Shown: positions 43,928 to 52,558, counted from the stretch's first letter. The stretch: DNA of 64,000 nucleotides from Paraclostridium ghonii (GCF_030815085.1 NZ_JAUSWG010000007.1); one strand, 5' to 3'. Notes: generated from the letters alone by a model not told the origin. A program made the numbers and translations.

Positions 43928-44572
43928 ATGCAATATATGAATATGAATACAATTAGAGAAAAGGGGCAATTATCTGTTAATGGAGTTGGAGTTATTAGAG
44001 TTAAATCAGATATAGCCTTATTGACAATTGGAGTAACTACATCTAATCCTGATGTTCAAATAGCTCAAGTAGAAAATTCCAATACTGTAAATACTATAAT
44101 AATCAGTTTAACTGACTATAAAATTCCAAGAGAAAATATAAACGCTTATGATGTTTCTATAAATAAAAAATATGATAGTACAACAAATGAACTTATAGCT
44201 TATGAAATAACCACTACTATAAGAATTGAAGTTACTGATCTTAAAAATTTAGGAGATATATACTCATTAGCTATAGAAAACGGGGCTAATAGTAATGTTA
44301 GAATTTTCTTTACTGTATCCAATCCATATCCGCATTACAAAGAAGCTCTTTTAGATGCTACTCAAGATGCTTTAAATAAAGGTTCATTATTAGTTAAAAA
44401 TCTTGGTATAAAATTAAAGCCTCTTCCTGAAAGTATTTCTGAAAATAGTACTTCAATTTATTCTATAAGTCAAAGAGATATAGGATATTCTAGTTCTAGT
44501 TCTCCTTCTCTATCATCAGGCGATTTAATAGTCACGGCTCAAGTAAGTGTTATTTTCAATACTTACATATAA
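43928..44572 (+). CDS. SIMPL-domain (DUF541) protein
   Basis: 214 residues without a signal peptide. GQLSVNGVGVIRVKSDIALLTIG begins the SIMPL fold, and IDVxI-like repeats follow (ITTTIRIEVTDLKNLG; GANSNVRIFFTVSNP). Relatives are periplasmic or membrane-associated in other bacteria, with roles in oxidative stress or signalling that are not well defined. A Ser-rich tract (SSSSPSLSSG) near the C-terminus is a local oddity. AAAGGGG is 9 nt before the ATG. Confidence 0.8.
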   Translation: MQYMNMNTIREKGQLSVNGVGVIRVKSDIALLTIGVTTSNPDVQIAQVENSNTVNTIIISLTDYKIPRENINAYDVSINKKYDSTTNELIAYEITTTIRIEVTDLKNLGDIYSLAIENGANSNVRIFFTVSNPYPHYKEALLDATQDALNKGSLLVKNLGIKLKPLPESISENSTSIYSISQRDIGYSSSSSPSLSSGDLIVTAQVSVIFNTYI

Positions 44573-44599
44573 AAAAGCTGCTATAACAGCAGCTTTTTT
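44571..44599. terminator. Bidirectional terminator
   Basis: AAAAAAGCTGCT-ATAAC-AGCAGCTTTTTT between convergent genes. Confidence 0.9.
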
Positions 44600-45017
44600 A
44601 TACTATGCAATTTTCTATTTGAACTATATAATCATTACAATGTTCACATATTATTATACTTACTATATAACTATCGTCTACTTTTCCAGCTCTGCTCAAC
44701 TTATTAAATGATAAACCTTCATAATCTTTATCTATGTCACTAATTAAATATTTACCATTTTTTGTAAATATATAAAAATGATATTCTAGAAATCCAAAAA
44801 ACTTTTGCTTTTCTTTAACTCCTGATAAACATTCTGGACAAGCTTCTTGATAATACTCTAAATCAAAATCAATATTTTTATCTTGAATTAATAATCTTAA
44901 AACCTCATTTAAATCTATATTGGATACAGGCTTTTCTTCATCATTTATTAACCCACTACAATTATTTGCATTTAATTCACATTCTTTTTCTCTGAAATTA
45001 AATTTGTAACTGTTCAT
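44598..45017 (-). CDS. Conserved clostridial protein, possibly DUF3785
   Basis: About 139 residues, acidic. Cys pairs CPEC (near 60) and CEHC (near 128) look like a split zinc site. YHFYIFTKNGKYLISD in the middle suggests a beta-rich domain. GAGGTGG directly before ATG 45017 makes it preferable to ATG 45029. It is coupled to the transglycosylase upstream. I believe it belongs to the small clostridial DUF3785 family, but am not sure. Confidence 0.5.
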   Translation of the reverse strand: MNSYKFNFREKECELNANNCSGLINDEEKPVSNIDLNEVLRLLIQDKNIDFDLEYYQEACPECLSGVKEKQKFFGFLEYHFYIFTKNGKYLISDIDKDYEGLSFNKLSRAGKVDDSYIVSIIICEHCNDYIVQIENCIV

Positions 45018-45029
45018 AACCCACCTCAT

Positions 45030-45935
45030 TTACTTTATATTCATTGGAGTTTCTTGTTTTCTAGTTGCTTCATATTCATCTTTTGTTATATATCCTAACT
45101 CTTTCATTTTATATAAAATTATATCTCGCCTTTTTTTAGCTGCTTCATAGTCTGTCGAGTATAGTCCGGGATTATTTGTTATACCTGCAAGTAATGCACA
45201 TTCTCCTAAATCAAGCTCACTTACATCTTTATCAAAGTAAACTTTGGCACCTTTTGCAACTCCATATGTGTTTTTTCCTAAATATATATTATTTAAATAT
45301 AATTCTAATATTTCTCTTTTGTTCATATGCTTATTCATCTGCTTAGCATTATACATATCTTTAAGTTTTCTTTTTATAGTTTGGTCTGTAGTAGTTAAAA
45401 GGTTCTTTGAAAGTTGCATTTCAATTGTACTTCCACCTTGTGTTGAACTATTGAAAATATTGTGTATAACCGATCTTATTAAAGCCGTATAATCTACACC
45501 TTTATTATCATAAAACCGTTCATCCTCTATAGAAACTATTGCATTTTGTAAATCTACAGGTATCTTACTTATACTTACATATTCACTGCTTATTGACTTA
45601 TCTCTCATATATGAATACGTAAGTTCAGGAGTATTTTTAAACATTATGTTCATTAATATATTTCCAGATATAGCTCCTATAAATGATATTATAAGTAAAA
45701 ATACTAAAGATTTTTTTGTTATTTCTAAAAATTTCTTATTTCTTAATTTCTTTTTAGCTCTTACTTTCTCAACTCTGTTTCCTTTACTTGTATATTCGTT
45801 TCTATAATCATAATTTATATCGTTCTCAGCTCTATTTATGGTATTTTTATTTATAACCTTAGTCTTTGAGTTTCCATTATGAGAGCTAACTTTTTTACGC
45901 CTTATTTTGTTTTTCCCATCATCATAATAACTCAT
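45030..45935 (-). CDS. Monofunctional peptidoglycan glycosyltransferase (GT51)
   Basis: 301 residues. A basic cytoplasmic N-terminus of ~75 residues, one membrane helix (SLVFLLIISFIGAISGNILM), then the GT51 domain: SIEDERFYDNKGVD holds the catalytic Glu, and QGGSTIEMQLSKNLL plus EILELYLNNIYLG complete it. No transpeptidase domain follows. Such enzymes polymerise lipid II into glycan strands. The unusually long basic tail (with SSHNGNSKTKV) resembles regulatory tails of class A PBPs. Operon with the 44598 gene. Confidence 0.92.
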   Translation of the reverse strand: MSYYDDGKNKIRRKKVSSHNGNSKTKVINKNTINRAENDINYDYRNEYTSKGNRVEKVRAKKKLRNKKFLEITKKSLVFLLIISFIGAISGNILMNIMFKNTPELTYSYMRDKSISSEYVSISKIPVDLQNAIVSIEDERFYDNKGVDYTALIRSVIHNIFNSSTQGGSTIEMQLSKNLLTTTDQTIKRKLKDMYNAKQMNKHMNKREILELYLNNIYLGKNTYGVAKGAKVYFDKDVSELDLGECALLAGITNNPGLYSTDYEAAKKRRDIILYKMKELGYITKDEYEATRKQETPMNIK

Positions 45936-46068
45936 TTCTTTCTCTCCTTTTTTGATATATGAGTAATTATACCTTTTTATGCCAAATAAATCAAAACTTT
46001 AATTACTTGTAGTTTTGTATTTTTTACTACTTATTATTTAAAATTATTTGTTATAAATTTTGAGTTTT

Positions 46069-46098
46069 TTGTGTAAACTTGGGTTTTATGGGTATAAT
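46069..46098 (+). promoter_or_regulatory. Promoter of the ferredoxin gene
   Basis: TTGTGT (46069-46074), 18-nt spacer, TATAAT (46093-46098), with TGG extending the -10. AGGAGG follows at 46117-46122. Confidence 0.6.
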
Positions 46099-46130
46099 AG
46101 GTTTGAATAAAATTTTAGGAGGTATTTATT

Positions 46131-46301
46131 ATGGCTTATAAAATAAATGATGCTTGCATAAGTTGTGGAGCATGTGAACCAGAATGTCCAGTTAATTGTA
46201 TATCTGCAGGAGATGATATATATGTTATAGATCCTAATATATGTATAGAATGTGGAACTTGCAACAGTGTATGTCCTGTTGATGCTCCCCAACCAGAGTA
46301 A
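46131..46301 (+). CDS. fdx: 2[4Fe-4S] ferredoxin
   Basis: 56 residues. Two cluster motifs, CISCGACEPECP and CIECGTCNSVCP, are complete: CxxCxxCxxxCP twice. It carries low-potential electrons, e.g. for pyruvate:ferredoxin oxidoreductase and hydrogenases in anaerobes. Start ATG 46131 has AGGAGG 8 nt upstream. Monocistronic between a good promoter and terminator. A 68-residue antisense frame over it is spurious. Confidence 0.97.
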   Translation: MAYKINDACISCGACEPECPVNCISAGDDIYVIDPNICIECGTCNSVCPVDAPQPE

Positions 46302-46302
46302 T

Positions 46303-46337
46303 AAAAAAAAGAAAAGCTAATAGCTTTTCTTTTTTTT
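46303..46337 (+). terminator. Terminator of the ferredoxin gene
   Basis: AAAAAAAAGAAAAGCTA / TAGCTTTTCTTTTTTTT. Confidence 0.9.
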
Positions 46338-46377
46338 ATTATTTTAAAATTTAAATTTAATTTACTTTATATTTTTT

Positions 46378-46418
46378 TGTCGAAATATGTTGACATATTT
46401 GTCGAATCTTGTTATTAT
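46378..46418 (+). promoter_or_regulatory. Consensus promoter flanked by two Spo0A boxes
   Basis: TTGACA (46390-46395), 17-nt spacer, TATTAT (46413-46418). TGTCGAA occurs at 46378-46384 and 46400-46406, same orientation, 22 nt apart (two helical turns); one lies upstream of the -35, one inside the spacer. AAATATGT-TG-ACATATTT forms a palindrome around the -35. The layout predicts direct Spo0A control, probably repression. Confidence 0.65.
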
Positions 46419-46424
46419 TATTTC

Positions 46425-46565
46425 AGAAGGTTATTCCCCTGATAACCTTAAAATTTTTACTCCCCAAATAAAATATATTCCCTAATAAACCCCTTTTTAT
46501 AATATATTTTACCCCTTTAAAAGCCTTACTTTGATCGGTATGAAAGTAAGGCTATTATTTTTTTT
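46425..46565 (+). ncRNA. Candidate sporulation-linked small RNA with five C-rich motifs
   Basis: The interval has its own promoter and ends with AGCCTTACTTT ... AAAGTAAGGCT plus a run of T, so a transcript of about 140 nt is expected. It contains no ATG before the terminator stem. A 5' hairpin AAGGTTAT/ATAACCTT exposes TCCCCTG in its loop; further unpaired C runs lie at 46462, 46480, 46490 and 46512. Repeated UCCC-type motifs are typical of sRNAs that pair with Shine-Dalgarno sequences (Rsa, csRNA and RNAIII types). The terminator overlaps the 3' end of the convergent kinase gene. Confidence 0.6.
46522..46565 (+). terminator. Terminator of the small RNA, overlapping the kinase 3' end
   Basis: AGCCTTACTTT (46522-46532) pairs with AAAGTAAGGCT (46543-46553), followed by ATTATTTTTTTT. 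The kinase stop lies in the first arm. Confidence 0.85.
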
Positions 46566-47587
46566 ACTTCCTTAAAAGCATCAGTTTTTCTTTCTATATA
46601 TTCATAACAATAACCTTTATATATATTATATTTTCTAGTTTCCTTATTAACTCTTACAGTTTTTATATTCCAATATCCTGAATCTTCACTAACTATAATT
46701 TGCATAATAGTATTATCATTGTTTTTTCTTGTAAAGAAATGATTTTCATCACTACATTCATATTTCCAATCTAAATTTTCATTTATATATTTAATATCTC
46801 TAATTATTTGTGATACATTTTCATATCTATCTTCTGGATTTACACTTATACATTTTTCTATTATATCAATCATATCTTTTGGTATATGAGGTAAATACTT
46901 ATTTCTTTTGGGGAATTTCCCACAAGCAGATGCAACCTTAACCATATTTATATCTTTATATTTTTTTAATTGCCTATTATATTCTAAATTTCCATTGCAC
47001 ATTCTATATAAAGTTGTACCGATTTGATATATATCAACTTTTCTATCTATAACAGTGCTTTTACATTGCTCTGGAGCTATATGTTTATAATATACATTTC
47101 TTAATTTCCCTACTCCATTTCTGTTTAAATATACAGCTGAACCAAAATCAGTTAATACAGCTCTATTTTCATTGCTTATAAGTATATTATTTGGTTTTAT
47201 ATCACAATGGGCAATTCCTATATTGTGTATATACTCAACAGCACATAAAAAGTCTAAAGTATAAGATATAATCTCTCTTATGCTTAAGTTTCTTGTTTCT
47301 AACAAATGATACAATGATCCATTTTTATAGTATGGCATTGTTATATATATATTTTCATCATCATATGAAACGTGATTTATTTTTATTATATTAGGATGAT
47401 TTGCTTTGCAAATCTTTTTTGGTTCTTCAAAACATTTATCTGGATTTTTAAAAGATGATTTTTTTATTTTCTTTAATATGAATTGTCTTCCCATTTGATT
47501 ATCTTGAACTAAATATAACTTTGAGTTAACCCCTTCAGATTTTAAAGGTTTTATTATTTTTAAATCTATATTAGTAATTATATCCAT
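46526..47587 (-). CDS. Soluble Ser/Thr protein kinase
   Basis: 353 residues. Eukaryotic-type kinase: FILKKIKKSS has the ATP Lys, HCDIKPNN the catalytic Asp, LTDFGSA the DFG motif, and YKHIAPEQ replaces the APE segment. It has no membrane helix and no PASTA repeats, so it is not PrkC. The last ~75 residues form an extra domain with aromatic residues, not recognised. AGGTGGTGATG precedes the ATG. Targets unknown. Confidence 0.9.
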   Translation of the reverse strand: MDIITNIDLKIIKPLKSEGVNSKLYLVQDNQMGRQFILKKIKKSSFKNPDKCFEEPKKICKANHPNIIKINHVSYDDENIYITMPYYKNGSLYHLLETRNLSIREIISYTLDFLCAVEYIHNIGIAHCDIKPNNILISNENRAVLTDFGSAVYLNRNGVGKLRNVYYKHIAPEQCKSTVIDRKVDIYQIGTTLYRMCNGNLEYNRQLKKYKDINMVKVASACGKFPKRNKYLPHIPKDMIDIIEKCISVNPEDRYENVSQIIRDIKYINENLDWKYECSDENHFFTRKNNDNTIMQIIVSEDSGYWNIKTVRVNKETRKYNIYKGYCYEYIERKTDAFKEVKKIIALLSYRSK

Positions 47588-47731
47588 AATATAGCATCAC
47601 CACCTAAAAAAGCTCCTATCATAACCCCCATGACCGACACTCCTAACTCTGCATTTTTATGACTTATATATACTATGATTTTAACTTATAAATAAACACT
47701 AAAAAGCTAAATTCAATTTTTGTATATTTCT

Positions 47732-47773
47732 AAAAAACCCTCATACTTATTTTAGTAAGTATAAGGGTTTTTT
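47732..47773 (-). terminator. Terminator of the 47775 exonuclease gene
   Basis: AAAAAACCCT.ATACTTA ... TAAGTAT.AGGGTTTTTT. Confidence 0.85.
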
Positions 47774-47774
47774 G

Positions 47775-48278
47775 TTACTTATTTAATTCAAGAAATAATT
47801 TAGCAGTAGCTAATGTGTCACTATCTGCTCTATGCGCATTTTTATTTTCTATATTGTAATACTCACAAGCTGTTTCTAACTTTTTATTCTTGCCTTTATA
47901 TTCTTTGTTTTTCTTTAAAAGCTCTAATGTGCATATATGATTTTCGATAGTCTCTAATCCCATTTTGTCTAGGTAAAAGTTTAAAAACTTTAAGTCAAAT
48001 TTAGCATTATGTGCAATTATTGTTTTTTCTCCCACATATTCTCTAAACTTCGGTAAAACTTCTTCTAAACTTTTTTCATTTACAACCATTTCATTACTTA
48101 TATTTGTTATATCACTTATAAACTTTGGAATTATTCCACTAGGTTTTATTAACCTTGAATAATTTCTACCTATATTGTTGTCTATAATCTCTGTTACACC
48201 AATTTCTATAATTTCGCAACCTTTATATGGATCTAATCCAGTAGTTTCTAAATCTACTACGATAAATTCTTTTTTCAT
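47775..48278 (-). CDS. DnaQ-family 3'-5' exonuclease
   Basis: About 167 residues. Exo I VVDLETTGLDP, Exo II IIAHNAKFDLKFL and Exo III HRADSDTLATAKL give the DEDDh acidic/His set. Stand-alone proteins of this type resemble the proofreading domain of PolC or the epsilon subunit. ATG 48278 is preferred over 48299 because GGTGAGAGG lies between the two. Monocistronic. Confidence 0.92.
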   Translation of the reverse strand: MKKEFIVVDLETTGLDPYKGCEIIEIGVTEIIDNNIGRNYSRLIKPSGIIPKFISDITNISNEMVVNEKSLEEVLPKFREYVGEKTIIAHNAKFDLKFLNFYLDKMGLETIENHICTLELLKKNKEYKGKNKKLETACEYYNIENKNAHRADSDTLATAKLFLELNK

Positions 48279-48343
48279 ATAAAAACCTCTCACCTTCATA
48301 AAAATATATATACAATTATATCAAAAATTGTCCTATATTTTTT

Positions 48344-48377
48344 AAAAAAGTAATAACAAATTTTGTTATTACTTTTT
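48344..48377 (-). terminator. Terminator downstream of the S8 protease
   Basis: AAAAAAGTAATAACAAA and its complement, about 205 nt past the protease stop. No gene was found in between. Confidence 0.7.
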
Positions 48378-48579
48378 CTTTATAAATATTTTTAATTATT
48401 ACTTGTCCATTTTCAATATTTATAACATCTTAACACCCTGAGTAGCCATTATTACATTTTTAATAATATAAGTTAAACACACTATTTTAACTATATATTT
48501 TCATTTTCAACAAATCTATAAATGACTACTCTTTATTATTTTTAGTAACTACAAATATAGTTAACACTAAAACCCATTA

Positions 48580-49485
48580 CTATTTAAACACTTTTTTAGG
48601 AATTTTAGGACTTTCTAAAAATACTAATCCATTTCCCTGTATTTTTTTATCATAGCTTAAGTCTAAAGTAAATTTAATAAGTTGAGCATATATTTCCGAC
48701 TCACTTAAATCTCTTTCAAATTCACCATCAGAGTAATTTTTAATTAATGCTAATGCACCACTAACATGAGGTGCTGCCATACTAGTTCCGTCTAAAATCG
48801 CATATGAATTATCTTTATAAGTAGATAAAATATGCACTCCTGGAGCCATTACATCAATAAATTTATTACTATTTGAAAAATATGCAGGTTTAGCTTTTTC
48901 ATCTACTGCCCCAACTGAAATAACTTCACTATATGCAGCTGGATAAGAATATTCCTCTGTATAAGAATTATTATCTCCATCATTTCCGGCTGCACAAACT
49001 ACTAATATATTATTATCAGAAGCTTTTTTTATAGCTTTATGAAGATTTTCATCGTCAATGTATCCACCTAATGACATACTTATAATGTCAACTTTTTTAT
49101 CTATGGCATAGTTAATAGCATTTATTATCCATTTATATTCACCCTCTCCATTACTATTTAATGCCTTTAAAATCATTAAGCTGCTATCAGGTGCAACACT
49201 AAGCACAATACCTGCTACGTGAGTCCCATGCCCTACATAATCCTTAACTATGTCTTTATTTGAATTATCATCTTTCGTAAAGTTTCTAGTATGTGCTATA
49301 TTATTTTCAAGTGCTTTATGATTAACATCACATCCTGTATCTATAATAGCTACTGTGATTCCTTTTCCTCGATTTGACTTAGCCCAAAATTTATCAGCTC
49401 TAATCATTTTCACTCCATAAGAAACTATTTTGCTTTCTCTACTAACTTCATTTACTTTGTATGGAAGCAATCTCATTTTACTCAT
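48580..49485 (-). CDS. Intracellular subtilisin-like (S8) serine protease
   Basis: 301 residues. The catalytic triad is in AIIDTGCDVNH (Asp), GHGTHVAGIV (His) and GTSMAAPHVSG (Ser). There is no signal peptide; the N-terminal ~28 residues (MRLLPYKVNEV) resemble the short inhibitory extension of Bacillus intracellular subtilisins. It would degrade cytoplasmic proteins, probably in stationary phase or sporulation. Monocistronic. Confidence 0.93.
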   Translation of the reverse strand: MSKMRLLPYKVNEVSRESKIVSYGVKMIRADKFWAKSNRGKGITVAIIDTGCDVNHKALENNIAHTRNFTKDDNSNKDIVKDYVGHGTHVAGIVLSVAPDSSLMILKALNSNGEGEYKWIINAINYAIDKKVDIISMSLGGYIDDENLHKAIKKASDNNILVVCAAGNDGDNNSYTEEYSYPAAYSEVISVGAVDEKAKPAYFSNSNKFIDVMAPGVHILSTYKDNSYAILDGTSMAAPHVSGALALIKNYSDGEFERDLSESEIYAQLIKFTLDLSYDKKIQGNGLVFLESPKIPKKVFK

Positions 49486-49562
49486 TCAATACAACCCCTT
49501 TGATAACATTCATATTGAATTATATACAATTAAAGGTTATATTGTGATAATCCAAAAAACTT

Positions 49563-49597
49563 AAAAATGTCTTAAGGAATATCCTTAAGACATTTTT
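49563..49597 (-). terminator. Terminator of nfeD-SPFH operon
   Basis: AAAAATGTCTTAAGGA / TCCTTAAGACATTTTT, 16-bp perfect arms. Confidence 0.9.
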
Positions 49598-49608
49598 CAA
49601 TTTATAAT

Positions 49609-50547
49609 TTATTTTTTCTCAGATATTAATTCCTTTATTGCACCTATACTCCCAAGTAGTCCTTGAGCTTCATATGGTACAAATACTTTATTATCACCTT
49701 TAGCCATTTCACTTAAGGCCTCTACATACTTAACAGATAGCATAGCTTCATCAACATTAGCATTTCTAAGAGCTTCATATACCATTCTAACTCTATTTGC
49801 TTCCGCTTCTGCAATTTTATTTATTGCTTCTGCTTCCCCTTCTGCAATTCTAACTTGAGATTCTCTCTTAGCTTCTGCATGAAGTATAGAAGTTTGCTTT
49901 TCTCCTTCAGCCTTTAATATTTGAGATTCTTTAAGACCTTGTGCTTCAGTTATAGCTGCTTGTTTTGTACCTTCTGCTTGAAGTATAACTGCACGTTTTT
50001 CTCTTTCTGCTCTCATTTGTTTTTCCATAGCTTCTTTTATATCAGCTGGAAGGTCTATGTTTTTAATTTCAACTCTTTCTACTCTAACTCCCCACTTATC
50101 TGTAGCTTCATCAAGTATTATTCTAAGCTTATTATTTACATCATCTCTTGAAGATAATGTTCTATCTAATTCCATAGTTCCTATTACATCTCTTAATGTA
50201 GTAGTTGTTAAGTATCTTATAGCTTGAACTAAATTAGCTATTTCATAAGTCGCTTTAAAAGAATCTGTTATTTGATAATACACAACTGTATCAATTGACA
50301 TTGTAACATTATCTTTAGTTATAACAGGTTGTGGTGGTGAATCTATAACTTGAGTTCTAAGATCTATTCTCTTAACAACTCTATCTAATATAGGAATTAC
50401 TATATTTAATCCTGATTCACCTGTTTTCCAATACTTTCCTAATCTTTCTACAATAATAACTTCTGATTGTTTTACTATTTTAATAGTTGAAACCCCTAGA
50501 ACTATTACTAGTGCTATTAAAACTGTAAAGAATATTGTTGCAAACAT
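49609..50547 (-). CDS. SPFH/stomatin-like membrane protein (QmcA type)
   Basis: 312 residues with an N-terminal membrane helix, then the SPFH domain (SEVIIVERLGKYWKTGESGL, PVITKDNVTMSIDTVVYYQI) and a long Ala/Glu coiled coil (KQAAITEAQGLKESQILKAEG). Such proteins oligomerise into membrane microdomains. It follows an NfeD gene by 13 nt, the usual stomatin/NfeD pair. Confidence 0.93.
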   Translation of the reverse strand: MFATIFFTVLIALVIVLGVSTIKIVKQSEVIIVERLGKYWKTGESGLNIVIPILDRVVKRIDLRTQVIDSPPQPVITKDNVTMSIDTVVYYQITDSFKATYEIANLVQAIRYLTTTTLRDVIGTMELDRTLSSRDDVNNKLRIILDEATDKWGVRVERVEIKNIDLPADIKEAMEKQMRAEREKRAVILQAEGTKQAAITEAQGLKESQILKAEGEKQTSILHAEAKRESQVRIAEGEAEAINKIAEAEANRVRMVYEALRNANVDEAMLSVKYVEALSEMAKGDNKVFVPYEAQGLLGSIGAIKELISEKK

Positions 50548-50560
50548 TTAAAAATCCTCC

Positions 50561-50986
50561 TTATGCAATTTTTACAATTAATTTTACTCCATCTATTTTT
50601 TCAATAACTACAGTAGCATCTTTAGGTATAATCATAGAGTTAACTGAAGCCGCACTCCAAACATCCCCATTTAGCTTAACTAACCCAGGTTCATCTTCAT
50701 TTATTTCTTTTACTACCACTCCAGTTTTTCCTATTAAAGCATCTATAGTAGATGGTTTTATTTCTTTGTTTACCTTAAAATATCTTTGAAGTACCTTTCT
50801 ACCAAACGCAATTCCTATACCTGAAACTATACACATTATTATGACTTGAGCTCCCCAATAAGGTATTAAAATAGATGATAACCCTGCTATAAAACATCCT
50901 ATAGCGAAAAAGATATATACAAAGCTTACTGTAACAGCTTCAATTATAAGTAATACTATTGCTATTATGATCCATATTAAAAACAT
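50561..50986 (-). CDS. NfeD-family membrane protein
   Basis: 141 residues. Three N-terminal helices (WIIIAIVLLIIEAVTVSFVY and following) and a C-terminal OB-fold domain: ALIGKTGVVVKEINEDEPG then GDVWSAAS are the NfeD signature. It partners SPFH proteins in membrane quality control. First gene of the pair. It lacks the ClpP-like protease domain of long NfeD forms. Confidence 0.92.
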   Translation of the reverse strand: MFLIWIIIAIVLLIIEAVTVSFVYIFFAIGCFIAGLSSILIPYWGAQVIIMCIVSGIGIAFGRKVLQRYFKVNKEIKPSTIDALIGKTGVVVKEINEDEPGLVKLNGDVWSAASVNSMIIPKDATVVIEKIDGVKLIVKIA

Positions 50987-51067
50987 TTAATCTCCCTCCT
51001 TATTTATAATATATCCTATTTAAATTATCTTTGTAATTATAGTATCTGCTTTGTATCCTTATTGTAA

Positions 51068-52246
51068 CTACTTAAATGCCTGTATCTTTTTTATTATATC
51101 ATATTCATTTTTACTTATATCTATGTTTTTTATCTCTTTATTTTCTTTTCCTTCTCTTATATACTCACCTTTTACTATTATTGCTTCTTTTATGCATACT
51201 TCTATCTTTCCCCCATCTAGCAAGTAATAAGTGCCTATTCCATTTTTTTTACCATTTTCCCATTCTCCAATGTACCTATAACTATCGCATGTATAAGTTC
51301 CTATACCAAATCTCTTTCCATCTTTATATTCACCTTCATAAACTGAATTATCTTTATATAAATATAATCCTTTTTCATTAAATTTATCATCTTTAAAATA
51401 GCCTTTATATGTTTCTTTATTTCTATACTTTAATATACCATACCCTTTTTTATACCCATATTTAAATTCCCCATCATATATGTCCCCTTCTTCATTTGTA
51501 TATACACCTTTTCCATGGTAAACATTATTTTTAAACTCACCTGTATACTTACTTCCATCAATATAGCAATAAGTTCCTTTTCCATTCAATTTATCATCTT
51601 TATATTCACCTTCAAATACATCTCCATTATTATATAAATATTTTCCTTTTCCTTCTCTTAATCCATCTTTGAAATTGCCAGAAAACTTATCTCCGTTACT
51701 ATATACAATAATACCTCTTCCTTCTCTTTTACCTATTTTAAATTCACCTTTATAAATATCTTTATTTACAAAAGTATACATTCCAATTCCTTCTATAACT
51801 CCAAATTTAAAATCTCCACTATAAACAGATCCATCACTATATATATATTTCCCTATACTGTGCATTAAATCGTCTTTCCATAACCCTTCATATCTATCTT
51901 TATTTGAAAAAATACAAATTCCAAAACCACTTCTTCTTCCCTCTACCAACTCACCTTTATATATATCTCCATTATCATATTTTAAAATTTCATATTTATC
52001 ATCTTTTTTGCTTATTTTTGTATTTTTAATTGAATAACTGCTATCATCATGTTCTTGATTACCTTTTAATCCTCTAAATCCATTATTTAATTTTTTTAAA
52101 TTATCACTATATCCATTTATACTCTTTCTGTATTTATTTTTTCTAATTTCTATAATAAACAGTAATAATTTAAACCCCATAAATGACATCGATAAAGTAA
52201 TAAATATAACGAATACTATTTCAAAATAATTCTTAATCCCTTCCAT
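51068..52246 (-). CDS. Membrane-anchored MORN-repeat protein
   Basis: 392 residues. One N-terminal helix (YFEIVFVIFITLSMSFMGFK) and a ~60-residue linker precede about eleven MORN repeats of 22-23 residues with YxGexxxGxxxGxGxY spacing (from ~92 to 355). MORN repeats bind lipids or proteins; bacterial examples are mostly uncharacterised. Codon use is like the neighbours. Monocistronic; no partner is evident. Confidence 0.88.
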   Translation of the reverse strand: MEGIKNYFEIVFVIFITLSMSFMGFKLLLFIIEIRKNKYRKSINGYSDNLKKLNNGFRGLKGNQEHDDSSYSIKNTKISKKDDKYEILKYDNGDIYKGELVEGRRSGFGICIFSNKDRYEGLWKDDLMHSIGKYIYSDGSVYSGDFKFGVIEGIGMYTFVNKDIYKGEFKIGKREGRGIIVYSNGDKFSGNFKDGLREGKGKYLYNNGDVFEGEYKDDKLNGKGTYCYIDGSKYTGEFKNNVYHGKGVYTNEEGDIYDGEFKYGYKKGYGILKYRNKETYKGYFKDDKFNEKGLYLYKDNSVYEGEYKDGKRFGIGTYTCDSYRYIGEWENGKKNGIGTYYLLDGGKIEVCIKEAIIVKGEYIREGKENKEIKNIDISKNEYDIIKKIQAFK

Positions 52247-52357
52247 ATAAAATCCTCCTTATATTCTTATAATATAAGTTTATATATGCAAGTCCAAAAA
52301 AATGAGCTTATTTGTACGACAGAAAATAATGATTTTTTTATAAAAAATTCGCTTCGC

Positions 52358-52395
52358 TTGAGCGACTACGCCTGCGAACTACTTCATGTCGCCAA
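52358..52395. repeat. Dispersed intergenic repeat, copy 2
   Basis: Begins TTGAGCGACTACGCCTGCGA and ends GTCGCCAA; 34 of 38 bases match 29302-29339. A nearby GCTCAA at 52419 pairs with its first six bases, and CAACG/CGTTG pair inside, so this copy can fold into one larger stem. Confidence 0.7.
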
Positions 52396-52435
52396 CGACC
52401 TTAAGAAAGCGGTCCGTTGCTCAAATTTATAAGTT

Positions 52436-52478
52436 GGAAATTATATTTATCCACAGTTCAGGATTAAATATAATTTCC
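52436..52478. other. Free-standing 14-bp hairpin
   Basis: GGAAATTATATTTA and its exact complement around a 15-nt loop that itself holds TCC/GGA. It follows the PTS terminator without a gene of its own. Confidence 0.6.
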
Positions 52479-52492
52479 TAAGGATTAAAAAA

Positions 52493-52558
52493 AGACTGTC
52501 CTTGAGTAAAATTTATAAATAAGCGTATAACTTATATAAATTCACTGCACGACAGTCT
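52493..52558 (-). terminator. Nested double-hairpin terminator of the PTS gene
   Basis: AGACTGTC (52551-52558 side) pairs with GACAGTCT (52493-52500), followed on the minus strand by seven T. An inner hairpin of 12-14 bp (52510-52523 / 52531-52542) sits in the loop. Confidence 0.8.

Noticed and set aside
46086..46292. 68-residue frame antisense to the ferredoxin
   Set aside because: It is fully opposite a certain ferredoxin gene and has no start signal.
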